Source: Paenibacillus sp. LHD-117
GTDB taxonomy: Bacteria; Bacillota; Bacilli; Paenibacillales; Paenibacillaceae
Length of the DNA: 64,000 nucleotides
Reading direction: 5' to 3'
Assembly (NCBI RefSeq): GCF_030929555.1
Contig: NZ_JAVFVT010000026.1
Coordinates: 38,489 to 102,488 of the forward strand
The notes below the pieces were generated by a model. That model did not search any database. It was not told where the DNA came from and saw only the letters and a program-made list of their open reading frames with translations. The position numbers and the translations under genes are program-made. Shown piece by piece: positions 43,669 through 53,421 of the stretch (its first letter is position 1; the number at the start of each line of letters is the position of its first letter).

Positions 43669-43704
43669 TTGTTGAAAATAGGCCATTGGTTGGGGGCGAA
43701 GGAC

Positions 43705-44592
43705 ATGTCCACTATTCAAAAACAAAAAGGGTTTCCAGAAGAAAAGCTATTTGTACTGCCCGATTATGTCGCGGTCGAGCTATCGAATACCGAACTTATC
43801 AAAAATTTTTACCTCAGCGATATCGGATATTTTCCTCGGGCTAAATATCATTACAGGGAACGACCGGAAGGGTGCGATGCCCATATTCTGATCTATTGCG
43901 AGAGCGGGTCCGGATGGGTGGAAATGGAGGGCAAATCCTTTCCTATTGCAAACCGGCAATTGGCCATTATCCCTGCTGGCGTTCCGCACCGCTATGGCGC
44001 ATCGGCGGAATCCCCTTGGAGCATTTACTGGTTTCACCTGAAAGGCGAGAATGTCGCTTCCTATCTGCGGCTATTTGGCTTGGGGAGATCCCCCGTCACC
44101 CTCTCTTTAGCCCTTCAGACCGGCATTATGGAATGTTTCGACCTCTGTTATGGGCTCATGACAGATAAACCCTATTCCATTCCCGTTCAGGTTCACGTTT
44201 CGCAAACGATCGGCCAAATGATCGGAACGATTGGACTGAACGCCGCCGGCTCGAGCCGATCTCGCAAAAGGGAGAACGATCTGGAGCGCGCCATGCATTT
44301 GATGCGCTCTCGGCTTCATGGCAACTTAACGTTAACCGAACTTGCTTCGCACACCGGAATCTCTAAACAGCATCTTATCTATCTTTTTAAACAAGAGACC
44401 GGGTTTCCGCCGGTCGATTACTATTTGCGCCTCAAAATGCAAAAAGCCGGCCAGCAGCTGTGCCTGACCGGTTTATCCATAAAAGAGATTGCTGCTGACT
44501 TCGGATTCCCCGACCCTTATTATTTTTCCCGCATGTTCAAGAAGATAATGGGCGTCTCTCCTTCCAAATTCCAAAACGAACCTAAAGGATAG
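43705..44592 (+). CDS. AraC family transcriptional regulator
   Basis: 295 residues from the ATG at 43705. An upstream TTG (43669) in frame is less likely, because GGGGGCGAAGGA precedes the ATG. N-terminal cupin (ARYHYRERPEG-type opening, LIYCESGSGWVEMEGKSFPI, IPAGVPHRYG) and C-terminal double helix-turn-helix (ASHTGISKQHLIYLFKQETG; IAADFGFPDPYYFSRMFKKIMG). It is head-to-head with the DUF5107 gene and convergent with the GH36 gene, and probably controls DUF5107 and itself. Confidence 0.9.
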   Translation: MSTIQKQKGFPEEKLFVLPDYVAVELSNTELIKNFYLSDIGYFPRAKYHYRERPEGCDAHILIYCESGSGWVEMEGKSFPIANRQLAIIPAGVPHRYGASAESPWSIYWFHLKGENVASYLRLFGLGRSPVTLSLALQTGIMECFDLCYGLMTDKPYSIPVQVHVSQTIGQMIGTIGLNAAGSSRSRKRENDLERAMHLMRSRLHGNLTLTELASHTGISKQHLIYLFKQETGFPPVDYYLRLKMQKAGQQLCLTGLSIKEIAADFGFPDPYYFSRMFKKIMGVSPSKFQNEPKG

Positions 44593-44671
44593 AACGCGGA
44601 TAAGAACGAACGCCCCAGAGGGATTCCTTATTTATAATTTGTGCAGTTAATGTGCGCTTTTTTGCGCGGCG

Positions 44672-46768
44672 TTATAGCCGTCTTAGGCGCAGCAGCCAGC
44701 TGTCATAATCGCCCCTAAGCATAATCGGATAACCTGCCCGCATTAAAGTCGAGCCGTGAAGCGCCGTCGGTTCGCCGTCGTTCGCCGTCACTTCGTAAGC
44801 GGCGTCCGGTTGCAGCCCCTCCAGACGGATTCTCCGCTCCTCCCCTCCGAAATGCTGGGCGTGCAGAAAGACGAACGCGACCGACTCGGACCGGTCCTCG
44901 GTCACGTATTGATACGCGGCAAGGTTACTTCTGCCGAGAGGCGCAAGCCGGTAATAGTCGCCTTGCAGCACGATATGACGAATCGATTGGTACATCGCCA
45001 CGAAACCCCGCGCCTCCTCCATCTCCGTGTCCGTCCAACCGCCGATGTCGGCCCCGATACCGAGTCCGCCCATCATCGCGCTATGGAATCGGTACGACAA
45101 CGGCAAGCTCCGCCCGCCCAAGCCACTCGGCGATCCCGTCACCCAGCACATCATGACGGCCGGAGAGTAGGCGTACGAGAATCCCTCCTGAATGGCGAGC
45201 CGGTCGCGGGCGTCGGTATTGTCGCTGATCCAGGCTTGATCTGCGTAGCGCAGAATGCCAAGATCGATTCGGGCGCCACCGCCCGCGCAGGTCTCGAACT
45301 CCACGCCCGGGAACCTTGTTCGCAGCTCGGCCCAAATCTCGTACAGATGGCTGACATGCGCCAGCCAGATCGGCATTCCGGGATCGTCCGCGCCTGGCTC
45401 GGTAATCGTCCGGTTCATGTCCCACTTAATAAACTTGATGTCGTACGAGGTTAACAGCTCCGTCATGAAGCCAAGCACGAAATCCTTCACTTCGGGCAAC
45501 CCCAGGTTCAGCGAATATTGATTGCGCAGTTGCGTGCCTTCGCGCGTCGGGAACCGATAGATCCATTCCGGATGCCGCCGGAACAGGTCGCTGTCAGGAT
45601 TGACGGATTCCGGCTCCACCCACAAGCCGAATTCCATGCCAAGCGACTTCACCTCGCCGATTAGCGTCTCCAGCCCCTCCGGGAACTTGTCACGGTTTAC
45701 CTGCCAATCGCCCAATCCGGCGCGGTCGCTGTTCCTCGCCCCGAACCAGCCGTCGTCCACGACGAACCGCTCCACGCCGAGCGCGGCGGCCCGGCGCGCG
45801 AGCTCCAGCTGCTCCTCCGCCCGCACGTCGAATTCCGTCGCCTCCCACGAATTGTACAGCACCTTGCGCAGCTCGCCCGTAGGGAGCACATGCGCTCTCT
45901 CGTAGCGGTGCAGCAGCCTGCTCATCTCCCCGAACCCCCGTAGCGTATATCCGCCGACGAAAACCGGGGATTCGTAGGCGTCTCCCGGCGCAAGCGAGAA
46001 CGCGCCGTCAAAGTCATGGACGCCGCCGACGACGCGGACGTGTCCAAACGCGGACAGCTCCGCCACGATCTTCCAATTGCCGCTCCAGCCCAGCGCGCCG
46101 AACCAAACGTCGCCATGCGTCTCCGACGCTTCGCCGTCGTCAATCGCGAACCAAGGGTTGGCGTGAGGCCCCGTAAAGCCGCGGCGCGATTCGATCGTCT
46201 TCTTGCCTTCGGTCAGCATCGCGGAGCGCAGCTGGAATTCGCCGGCCCAGCGTTCCGCCACATGCGTCATCCGGTATCGTTGCCTTCCGGACACCGCCCA
46301 CACGGCTGCCATCGCCTGCTCGATCCGCACGGGCGCGGACTCCCGGTTCTCGATCGTCACCCGCCGTTCGATGATGTCGTGCTCTTCGATTACCTTGTAG
46401 TGGACGCGGACAAGAAGCTTGTAGTGGGTATCCTGGAGCTCGATCGCGAGCGCGTCATCTCCCGTTATGGCATACCCCCGGTAGCCGAGCTTCAGATCGC
46501 GAACGCCGTCCGCGAATGTGGCCTTCAGTCCCGGCTCGGCATAGTGACTGCCGCCCCATCCGCCGAACTCCTCCGTCTCTCTGTCGATATCCGCGTCGAA
46601 GGAACTGTGATGTCTGCCCTTCAGCAGTCCGGCGCATTCCGCCGCTTCCACCTGCTCGCCCCAATAGGCATGTTGAAGCGTGCCTTTCCCGTTCACCCCG
46701 AATAGATAAGAAGTTCGGCGCGTTCGCAGCTCGAACAGCCGCTCTTGCTCGTAATATGTGATTGCCAT
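44672..46768 (-). CDS. Alpha-galactosidase, glycoside hydrolase family 36
   Basis: 698 residues from ATG 46768 (AAAGGGGAATCG upstream). An N-terminal beta-sandwich is followed by a TIM barrel with FVVDDGWFGARNSD, nucleophile segment FIKWDMNR (Asp about 450), CAGGGARIDLG and acid/base segment WISDNTDARDR (Asp about 515). A C-terminal beta domain closes the protein. Length fits bacterial GH36. Cytoplasmic: it cleaves terminal alpha-galactose from raffinose, melibiose or stachyose after uptake. Last gene of a seven-gene minus-strand set, 19 bases after a permease gene. The region is clearly GC-richer than the accessory region to its left. Confidence 0.95.
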   Translation of the reverse strand: MAITYYEQERLFELRTRRTSYLFGVNGKGTLQHAYWGEQVEAAECAGLLKGRHHSSFDADIDRETEEFGGWGGSHYAEPGLKATFADGVRDLKLGYRGYAITGDDALAIELQDTHYKLLVRVHYKVIEEHDIIERRVTIENRESAPVRIEQAMAAVWAVSGRQRYRMTHVAERWAGEFQLRSAMLTEGKKTIESRRGFTGPHANPWFAIDDGEASETHGDVWFGALGWSGNWKIVAELSAFGHVRVVGGVHDFDGAFSLAPGDAYESPVFVGGYTLRGFGEMSRLLHRYERAHVLPTGELRKVLYNSWEATEFDVRAEEQLELARRAAALGVERFVVDDGWFGARNSDRAGLGDWQVNRDKFPEGLETLIGEVKSLGMEFGLWVEPESVNPDSDLFRRHPEWIYRFPTREGTQLRNQYSLNLGLPEVKDFVLGFMTELLTSYDIKFIKWDMNRTITEPGADDPGMPIWLAHVSHLYEIWAELRTRFPGVEFETCAGGGARIDLGILRYADQAWISDNTDARDRLAIQEGFSYAYSPAVMMCWVTGSPSGLGGRSLPLSYRFHSAMMGGLGIGADIGGWTDTEMEEARGFVAMYQSIRHIVLQGDYYRLAPLGRSNLAAYQYVTEDRSESVAFVFLHAQHFGGEERRIRLEGLQPDAAYEVTANDGEPTALHGSTLMRAGYPIMLRGDYDSWLLRLRRL

Positions 46769-46787
46769 GACGATTCCCCTTTCCGAA

Positions 46788-47606
46788 TTAACCTTTGACT
46801 GCCCCTGCGGCAATGCCTTTGATGATGTAGCGCTGCATGAACAAGAAAAACGCGATGATCGGAATCAGCCCCATGACCGCGTAAGCGAACGCAAGGTTCA
46901 GGTCGCTGCTGTATTGCCCGAAGAAAAAGTATTGCTGCAACGGGATCGTCCGGTATTCGTCCTGTTGCAAATACAAGAGCGGCAACAAGAAGTCGTTCCA
47001 GATGTACAAGGCATTCAGCACCAGCACCGTCGCCGTAACCGGCTTCAGCAGCGGCATGATGATCCGGACGAAAATGCCGGGCGTCGAACACCCGTCGATG
47101 CGCGCGGCTTCCTCGATCTCGCGCGAGATCCCCCGCACGAAGCCCGTGAAGAGCAGCACGCCGGTTTGCACCCCGAATCCGCCGTAGATGATCATAATGC
47201 CCCAGTAGCTGTTCAGCAGATCGAACGACTTGCCGAGCTGGTACAGCGGCAGCATGGTCACCTGGAACGGCACCATCATGCCGGAGAGGAACAGCAGGAA
47301 AATGAAATGGTAGAACGGCTTGTTGCCGCGAGCGATCGCATAGCCGCTCAGGGCGGATACGACCAGGATGAGCGCGGTCGACAGCCCGGTGACGATGACG
47401 CTGTTCACGAAGGCCGACAGGTAGTTGGACGTCTCCCACGCATAAGAGAAATTGGAGAAATCGAGTCTTGCCGGCAGCGAATAAAACGAATCGAACGTCT
47501 CCTTGGCCGACTTCAGCGCCATGAGGAGCGCCACGTAAAGCGGAAACAGAAACACGACCGCCAAGACGGACACTCCGGCGAATACGAGCGGTTTGATGCC
47601 TTTCAT
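46788..47606 (-). CDS. Sugar ABC transporter permease, MalG-like (CUT1)
   Basis: 272 residues, six membrane helices, with the cytoplasmic EAA loop EEAARIDGCSTPGIFVRIIMP that contacts the ATPase. GGAGG lies nine bases upstream, and the ATG overlaps the previous permease's stop by one base (TAATG). Pairs with the MalF-like permease and the binding protein upstream. No ATPase gene is present here, so a shared MsmK-type ATPase elsewhere is expected, as is usual for CUT1 systems of Firmicutes. Confidence 0.94.
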   Translation of the reverse strand: MKGIKPLVFAGVSVLAVVFLFPLYVALLMALKSAKETFDSFYSLPARLDFSNFSYAWETSNYLSAFVNSVIVTGLSTALILVVSALSGYAIARGNKPFYHFIFLLFLSGMMVPFQVTMLPLYQLGKSFDLLNSYWGIMIIYGGFGVQTGVLLFTGFVRGISREIEEAARIDGCSTPGIFVRIIMPLLKPVTATVLVLNALYIWNDFLLPLLYLQQDEYRTIPLQQYFFFGQYSSDLNLAFAYAVMGLIPIIAFFLFMQRYIIKGIAAGAVKG

Positions 47607-48484
47607 TACAGCTCCACCTCCCGTTTCCTGAAGATCGAAACTTGCACGACGGTGACGATGACAAGGATGACGAAGAAAATCGTCGACAGCGCCATGCCGT
47701 ACCCCGCCTTGAAGGAGGCGAACGCGTTTTTGTAGATGAACGTCGAGATAACCTCAGTGGCGAATCCGGGGCCGCCGTTCGTCGTCACGTAGACGAGATC
47801 GAACACCTTCAGCGAACCCGTCAGCACGAGCAGCATGTTGATCGTCACGGACGGGGCGAGCAGCGGAAGCGTCACGCTCCGGAAGACGCGGAAGACGCCG
47901 GCGCCGTCGATGCGCGCGCTCTCGACCAGCTCGGCCGGAATATTTTGCAGACCCGCGATATAGATGATCATCGGTGTTCCGACGCCTTGCCAGACGGCTA
48001 CGATAATGAGTCCGATCAGCGCGTGATCCGGATTGCCCAGCGGGCTGGTGGCGTCGATCCCGACATACGACAGCAGCTTGGGAAAACCTTGGCTGTAGTT
48101 ATAGCTCCAGATAAACCCCGCGAGCACGACCGAGATGACGCCGGGCAGGAAGAAGATCGTCCGGAACAGGTTCCGCATAGGCAAATAAGCGTCGAGCAGC
48201 AAGGCGAACAGAATCGCGAATAGATTGACGAGAATCGTCAGAATGATGGCGTATTTGAACGTGTTGCCAAGAACCGTCCAGAGGTCGGAATCTTGCATCG
48301 CATTCACGTAGTTTTCAATACCGGTATACGTCAATGTGCGGGCGACGCCGTCCCAATCGGTGAATGAATAACGAATCCCCGTCGCGAAGGGCACGATGAC
48401 CGCGAACGTGAACAGCAGCACGCCCGGAACAAGAAATAATAAATACCACATCTCGCGGCGCAAGCCCCGAGCCAAGTTTCTCAT
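47606..48484 (-). CDS. Sugar ABC transporter permease, MalF-like (CUT1)
   Basis: 292 residues, six membrane helices, EAA loop ELVESARIDGAGVFRVFRSV. GGGAGAGG precedes the ATG. It lies 69 bases after the binding protein gene, with a strong hairpin between, and overlaps the MalG-like gene. Opening helix WYLLFLVPGVLLFTFAVI and FRTIFFLPGVISVVL are typical. Likely imports alpha-galactosides. Confidence 0.94.
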   Translation of the reverse strand: MRNLARGLRREMWYLLFLVPGVLLFTFAVIVPFATGIRYSFTDWDGVARTLTYTGIENYVNAMQDSDLWTVLGNTFKYAIILTILVNLFAILFALLLDAYLPMRNLFRTIFFLPGVISVVLAGFIWSYNYSQGFPKLLSYVGIDATSPLGNPDHALIGLIIVAVWQGVGTPMIIYIAGLQNIPAELVESARIDGAGVFRVFRSVTLPLLAPSVTINMLLVLTGSLKVFDLVYVTTNGGPGFATEVISTFIYKNAFASFKAGYGMALSTIFFVILVIVTVVQVSIFRKREVEL

Positions 48485-48509
48485 GCGTTTCCTCTCCCTT
48501 CACGCGTAA

Positions 48510-48534
48510 GCGGCATAGGCTTCGCCTATGCCGC
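48510..48534 (-). terminator. Intercistronic hairpin between binding protein and permease genes
   Basis: GCGGCATAGGC and GCCTATGCCGC, 11 perfect base pairs with a three-base loop and no T-run. Such hairpins in sugar ABC operons commonly raise the amount of binding protein relative to permeases by stabilising the upstream mRNA or partly stopping transcription. Confidence 0.75.
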
Positions 48535-48553
48535 TCGCGTCGTCAAGCCTGAA

Positions 48554-49892
48554 TTATTTGTGATTTTTGGCAACCCAGTCGTCGAGATCCTTGATCACGT
48601 CGTCCGGCGTCGACTTGTTGAAGAACACCTTCTGCACGTATTGGGTGAACTGCGAATTCCAGTCGATCGTCGTCGTGATGAACACTTGCGAGTTGTAGAG
48701 CTGGCCATTGTCGAAGAACGGCTTCAGATCCGCCATGGCGGGAGCGATGTCCGTGGACGCGCCCTTCACGTAGCTGAGCGTTTGGACGTTCTCGACCCAC
48801 GCGTCCCCGCCCGCCTTGCTGGACAGATAAGCCAGGAACTTGAAAGCGGCCTCCTTGTTCTCCGACTGGCTGTTCACCGCCAGCGAAGCGTCTGGATTGA
48901 ACTCAAGCTTGTTCAGAAGCGTCGTTGCTGAATGGATAAGGGAAGTACCCCATGCCCGTCTCGTAGAGCTCCGGATTTTTTTTCTGAATATCGGCAAGCG
49001 GCCACGTCCCCATATACATCATGGCGGCTTCCTCGCGGGCGAACAGGTCGATCGCGCCGTTGTAATCCACGCCGAGCTGATCCTTGTTGCCGAATTTGAA
49101 CATGTCGAGCGCATGCGCGATGGTCGTCTTGACCGCCGGGTTGTCTGCGAATTTCGCTTCGCCCTTCTCCAGCTTGTCGAAGAAATCCGTCTGCTTCTCA
49201 ATCAGCGCCGTATGGCTCGGGAAGTCGCGGCTCAGCCACATGCCGAGCGTCCAGCCGTCCTTCCAGCCCAGCGCGAACGGCGTCTTGCCCGCGTCCTTGA
49301 TCTGCTGCGCCGCACCCATTAACGCGTCGTACGTCGTCGGAATTTCGATGCCTAGCTCGGCGAATATTTTCTTGTTGTAGAAGACCGCGATGGGTCCCGC
49401 GTTCAGCGGCATGATGAAGTTGCGTCCATCCGTCGCTTGCTCCGCGAGAACGCCGGGATCGAAATTCTGCATGAATGACTGATCCGTCAGATCCTCCAAG
49501 TATTCGCCATCGCGGAACATCTTGGTCGAGCCGCCCGCATTGAGCGTGAAGACATCCACGATGTCGCCGCTTGCCAGCTTCGTCTTGAGCAGCGTGTAGT
49601 AATCGTCGTATTTGACCGGTTCGACGTCGACCGTGATGTTCGGATTCTCCGACTCGAACTGTTCGATGATCTTGTTGATGCCGTCCGTCACGTCGCTCTT
49701 GAAATGCATGAACGAAATGGTGACGGGTTTCTCTTCCGGCGCCGGCGATGCCGTTGCCGTCGCTTCCGCGGTCGCGCCATCCGATTCCGCGGAGGTCGCG
49801 CCGGGAGCTCCTCCGTTGCCGCCGCTGCCGCAAGCCGACAATAATACGGTCAGCATCGCGGCCGCCAGACCAAGGCTAAGCTTTTTGTCCAT
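48554..49892 (-). pseudogene. Sugar ABC transporter binding lipoprotein, broken by one frameshift
   Basis: The start is the ATG at 49892 (AAAGGGG upstream), giving the lipoprotein signal MDKKLSLGLAAAMLTVLLSAC. The first frame runs through a normal family 1 binding protein to GMGYFPYPFSNDAS, then reads EQA and stops at 48903. The neighbouring frame continues correctly as NKLEFNPDASLAVNSQSENK, then EAAFKFLAYLSSKAGGDAW, to the stop at 48554. One extra base at about 48,915 (plus strand TTCAGA, where TTCGA would read through) explains it. Restored length is about 445 residues. Either a true recent mutation or a sequence error. If real, alpha-galactoside uptake through this system is lost. Confidence 0.9.
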
Positions 49893-49996
49893 ATTCTTAT
49901 CCCCTTTTTGGTTCATTTGCCGGAGCGAGCGTCCTCGTCCTTGAATCCCATATTAACGGTCCGCCATCGCATTAGGAATAAAATAAAATGGGGATG

Positions 49997-50013
49997 CGAT
50001 GTTCAATTTTTTG
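49997..50013. repeat. 17-base direct repeat, left copy
   Basis: CGATGTTCAATTTTTTG, identical to 54494-54510. This copy covers the end of the response regulator gene. Confidence 0.6.
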
Positions 50014-51610
50014 CATGTCGCGGAACGACAACCGGCGACTCCCTATACTCCGTCGGCGTGGCTCCCGTGAACTTCTTGAACACCTGGCTGAAGTAGCGCT
50101 GGTTCTCGTAGCCCACAAGCTCCGCGATGTCGTTGATCTTGCGGTCCGGCTCGCGCAGCAGCTCGCACGCCTTCTCCATCCGCTTGCGGGTCACGTATTC
50201 GATGAAATTCTCTCCCGTGGCCGCTTTGAATTGCCGGCTCAGATAGCTGGGATCGAGATGGTAGCGGGTCGCGATGTCGATCAGCCCGATGTCTTCGAAA
50301 TAATGTTCGTCCAAATAAGCGACGATCTCCCTCATGGCGTTCGAGGATTCGCCCATTGGCTTCTCTCCGGCGGCGCTGTCCGCGGCTTCGCAGAACCGCG
50401 CGACGTAATCCAGCAGCGAGGCCAGACTCGCGATGCCGTCGACCGTCCCCGGACTGGCCAGGAACGGACTGGCGGCGGCGATCGCCTGCCAACCGCTCCC
50501 GGCCGCGTCGATGAGCTTGCGCAGCTCCCTCTGCGCGCCATGGATGGTGAGCGCTCGCGACAGTTCCGCCTTGCGGGCGAAATCCGCAAGCAGCCGGCGC
50601 GCGGCAGCCGGCTGCCCGGCCGCAATGGCTTGCTGAAGCAGCTTCGCGTTGAAGACGGTGAGCAGCTCCGCTCCATCCGCCGGGCTTCGATCCTCTTGTT
50701 CGGAACGGATCTGGAAGCCCTCCCCGCAGAGAGGGTTGCCTCCCAGTCGCTCCTGGGCTTCCGCGAGCGCTTCCGGCAAGCCGGCCAGCCGATCCCGCGA
50801 CGCGCTTAGTCCCGCGACCACGCCCAGCCCCAGCACGCGGACCATCGCCTCATGGAACGGGCGCAGCAGCTCCCGCGCGGCCTGAAGGTCCATCCCTTCA
50901 TCGGGCAGCAGCAGGCATAGCCGTTGCCTGTCGTCCGATTTAAACGCGTATAGGGCGGCTCCGCTCGTCACCTCGTTCAGCATGTTCTCCACGCTGTACA
51001 TGAGCAGATCGCTGTTGCCGTGGAACTTCGTCTCCGCTAGCTCGCGGAAACCGCGCAGCATGCATACCGCGAGACGATACCTCCCGACCGGCGGATCGCT
51101 CAGCAGCTCCGCCGAGCCGGCGACGATATCGGCTTCGCTCGCGATGCGCCTTCCCGCCACGTTCTGCAGGAACGTCTCCGTCCGCAGCCGTCGCATCTCG
51201 TGCGCGAGCCTGCTCCGCTGCTCTTGGCTTTGACGGCTGAGACAAGCCTGAACAGCTTTTTCCATCGCGCTCTTGAGGTCGGCGTACGAGACCGGCTTCA
51301 GCACGTATTCGCATGCCTGGAACGCGACGGCCGCTTTCATGTATTCGAACTGGGAATGGCCGCTGATGACGACGGTCTTGATCCCGTTATGCTCCTTGTA
51401 CAGCCGCTCCAGAAACCGGCCTCCGTCCATGACGGGCATGTTCATGTCCGTCACCACGATATCCGGCCTCGCCATCGGAATCAGCGCCAGCGCTTCCGCG
51501 CCGTTGCGGGCCTCCGATACCACCTCGACGCCCAGGCCTAGCTCCGCGATCATCTTGCTCACCGACCGGCGTCCCCACGGTTCGTCGTCCACGACCATCA
51601 CTTTAAGCAT
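50003..51610 (-). CDS. Response regulator with AraC-type DNA-binding domain (YesN-like)
   Basis: 535 residues. Receiver domain 1-120 with MVVDDEP, phosphoacceptor Asp55 in PDIVVTDMNMPVMDG, and the Lys of YVLKPV. A long linker domain (about 150-420) follows, then a C-terminal double helix-turn-helix (IATRYHLDPSYLSRQFKAATG; IAELVGYENQRYFSQVFKKFTG). The start overlaps the end of the kinase gene by eight bases. It is expected to switch on the downstream binding protein, permease and GH36 genes when the kinase senses an extracellular sugar. The last codons fall in a 17-base repeat found again at 54,494. Confidence 0.94.
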   Translation of the reverse strand: MLKVMVVDDEPWGRRSVSKMIAELGLGVEVVSEARNGAEALALIPMARPDIVVTDMNMPVMDGGRFLERLYKEHNGIKTVVISGHSQFEYMKAAVAFQACEYVLKPVSYADLKSAMEKAVQACLSRQSQEQRSRLAHEMRRLRTETFLQNVAGRRIASEADIVAGSAELLSDPPVGRYRLAVCMLRGFRELAETKFHGNSDLLMYSVENMLNEVTSGAALYAFKSDDRQRLCLLLPDEGMDLQAARELLRPFHEAMVRVLGLGVVAGLSASRDRLAGLPEALAEAQERLGGNPLCGEGFQIRSEQEDRSPADGAELLTVFNAKLLQQAIAAGQPAAARRLLADFARKAELSRALTIHGAQRELRKLIDAAGSGWQAIAAASPFLASPGTVDGIASLASLLDYVARFCEAADSAAGEKPMGESSNAMREIVAYLDEHYFEDIGLIDIATRYHLDPSYLSRQFKAATGENFIEYVTRKRMEKACELLREPDRKINDIAELVGYENQRYFSQVFKKFTGATPTEYRESPVVVPRHAKN

Positions 51611-53405
51611 GCGTTTCTCCCCGCTTTCGATTAGGTATCCGGACGGTAACGACCGTCCCTTCTCCCGGCTTGCTGTCGATGGACAGGCCGTACTCGTCCC
51701 CGTAGGCCAGACGAATTCTCTCGTGCACGTTCTTCAGGCCGATCGAGATGCCGAGAAACACTTCCGTCGACTTGGCCTCCATCCCTGCGCGCAGCGCGGC
51801 CAGCTTGCCGGGTTCGATGCCGGGACCGTTGTCGGAGACGGAGAACGCGATGGCTTCTTTCTCGACGCTCGCACCGACCCGTATGAGCAGCTGCCGATCC
51901 TCGGGACCGCCGAGCGCGTGCACGACGGCGTTCTCCACGATGGGCTGCATGACGAAACGGACGACCCTCGTCTCCATGAGCGCCTCCGGCACGTCGAATT
52001 CGAGCAGAAGCGAATCCTCGAAACGGAACTGCTGAATGTACAGGTAGTTGCCGATATGCGACAGCTCCTGTCCGATGGTCGACTCCATATTGCCTTCGTA
52101 GAAGCTGTAGCGGAACAGGTCGCCGAGCGAGCGGCACATCTCGGGGATGTCGTAATCGCCAATCAGCACTGCCTTACCTCCGATGGTCTGCAGCGTATTG
52201 TACAGGAAGTGCGGATTAATCTGCATCTGAAGGGCCAGCAGCTGTGCTTCCTTGTTGCGAAGCTGCATCTGATACCGCTGCTCGATCAGCTCGCGAATCG
52301 TCTCCGTCATGAAGTTAAAGCTGCGCGTCAGCTCCGAAATGTCGTCCCTGTAGGTCATCGTCTGCGGCAGCGTCACGTGGAAATTGCCTTGGCGCACCGT
52401 CTTCATCGCCCTGCCGAGCTGCTTGACGGGACGCGTCACGTAGTGCTGCGCGAACAGCGACAACAGCGAGATGCAGAGCAGCGCGAAAACCATGGCGCCG
52501 ATAGCGATCAGCAGCGTGTTGCTCCTGTGTCTCGCGAGCTCTTCATTGGGATAGACGATCGCAAGCGACAGGTTGCCGTTATCGAGATAGGAGGAGCTGA
52601 CGAGCAGATCGTCCCGCTGCTGAAACCGGATCGTTTTCGGCTTGTTTTTCGCCCCTGCCTCGGGAGGTTCGATCGTCGGCGCCAGCTCGGCATAATCGTC
52701 GTTCGTCTGATAGAACCACTCTCCCCTCGCGTTGCGCAACGCTATGACGTTAGGGGCCTGATTGTTGGCTTCGACGATCTTGGCCAGCTCCTTCTGCTGG
52801 ATGTAGAACACGAGCGTGCCGATCTTGTTGCGGTAGAACGGGTCGTAGATCGTGATGGCGAACACGTAGAAGCTCTGGCCCAGCACCTTGTCGTCATACG
52901 TGAATGAAAGCGATTGCTTAAACGGCAAATCCAGCATCTCCCCATAGTGGGGAATGCTCTCGTCGAAGGGAACGGAATCGTAGCTCGCGGCACGCGACCA
53001 ATGGTCCCGGAGCTTGTTGTCTTTGCCGAAAATCATGATTTTGATGATGCTGTCCTTGTTTTTGTTGGACACGAGCGTATAGTAGCTCTTAAGCGAATCC
53101 TTCACGTTGAAGAAGTCGTCGTCCGTTATGTTCCGTCCATGCTCCATCAGATTCATGACCCTCTCGAAGCCGTACACCTGCAAAGCCGAGGAGGACAAAT
53201 CCCGGAAGTATTGGTTCAGGGAATCCGATACGTATAGCGCATTCTGATTCGCGCTGCGGTACAACGTCCGCTCCAGCGACCTCGTGCTGGATTCGTAGAA
53301 CATGTAGGAGAGCACGAGCATCGGCACCAGCGAGATCAGCACGCTGCTCCAGACGAGCTTGGTCCTTATGCTACGGTTCATAAACAATCGCTTGAAGCTT
53401 TGCAT
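51603..53405 (-). CDS. Sensor histidine kinase (YesM-like)
   Basis: 600 residues. First membrane helix about 15-35 (VWSSVLISLVPMLVLSYMF), then an extracytoplasmic sensor of about 260 residues and a second helix about 300-322 (LLIAIGAMVFALLCISLLSL). HAMP follows, then the His_kinase domain with phosphoacceptor in QINPHFLYNTLQTIG, and the ATPase with VENAVVHALG and SDNGPGI. AGGAAGGGAG precedes the ATG. Cotranscribed with the mutarotase gene just upstream and the regulator downstream. The sensor may detect the binding protein loaded with sugar, as proposed for this class. Confidence 0.94.
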   Translation of the reverse strand: MQSFKRLFMNRSIRTKLVWSSVLISLVPMLVLSYMFYESSTRSLERTLYRSANQNALYVSDSLNQYFRDLSSSALQVYGFERVMNLMEHGRNITDDDFFNVKDSLKSYYTLVSNKNKDSIIKIMIFGKDNKLRDHWSRAASYDSVPFDESIPHYGEMLDLPFKQSLSFTYDDKVLGQSFYVFAITIYDPFYRNKIGTLVFYIQQKELAKIVEANNQAPNVIALRNARGEWFYQTNDDYAELAPTIEPPEAGAKNKPKTIRFQQRDDLLVSSSYLDNGNLSLAIVYPNEELARHRSNTLLIAIGAMVFALLCISLLSLFAQHYVTRPVKQLGRAMKTVRQGNFHVTLPQTMTYRDDISELTRSFNFMTETIRELIEQRYQMQLRNKEAQLLALQMQINPHFLYNTLQTIGGKAVLIGDYDIPEMCRSLGDLFRYSFYEGNMESTIGQELSHIGNYLYIQQFRFEDSLLLEFDVPEALMETRVVRFVMQPIVENAVVHALGGPEDRQLLIRVGASVEKEAIAFSVSDNGPGIEPGKLAALRAGMEAKSTEVFLGISIGLKNVHERIRLAYGDEYGLSIDSKPGEGTVVTVRIPNRKRGETHA

Positions 53406-53421
53406 CGCGGGTCTCCCTTCC

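Noticed and set aside
51273..52907. Long plus-strand open frame (544 codons) over the kinase and regulator genes
   Set aside because: It lies antisense to two clear genes in GC-rich DNA, has no family resemblance and is rich in Arg/His/Gln as antisense frames are.
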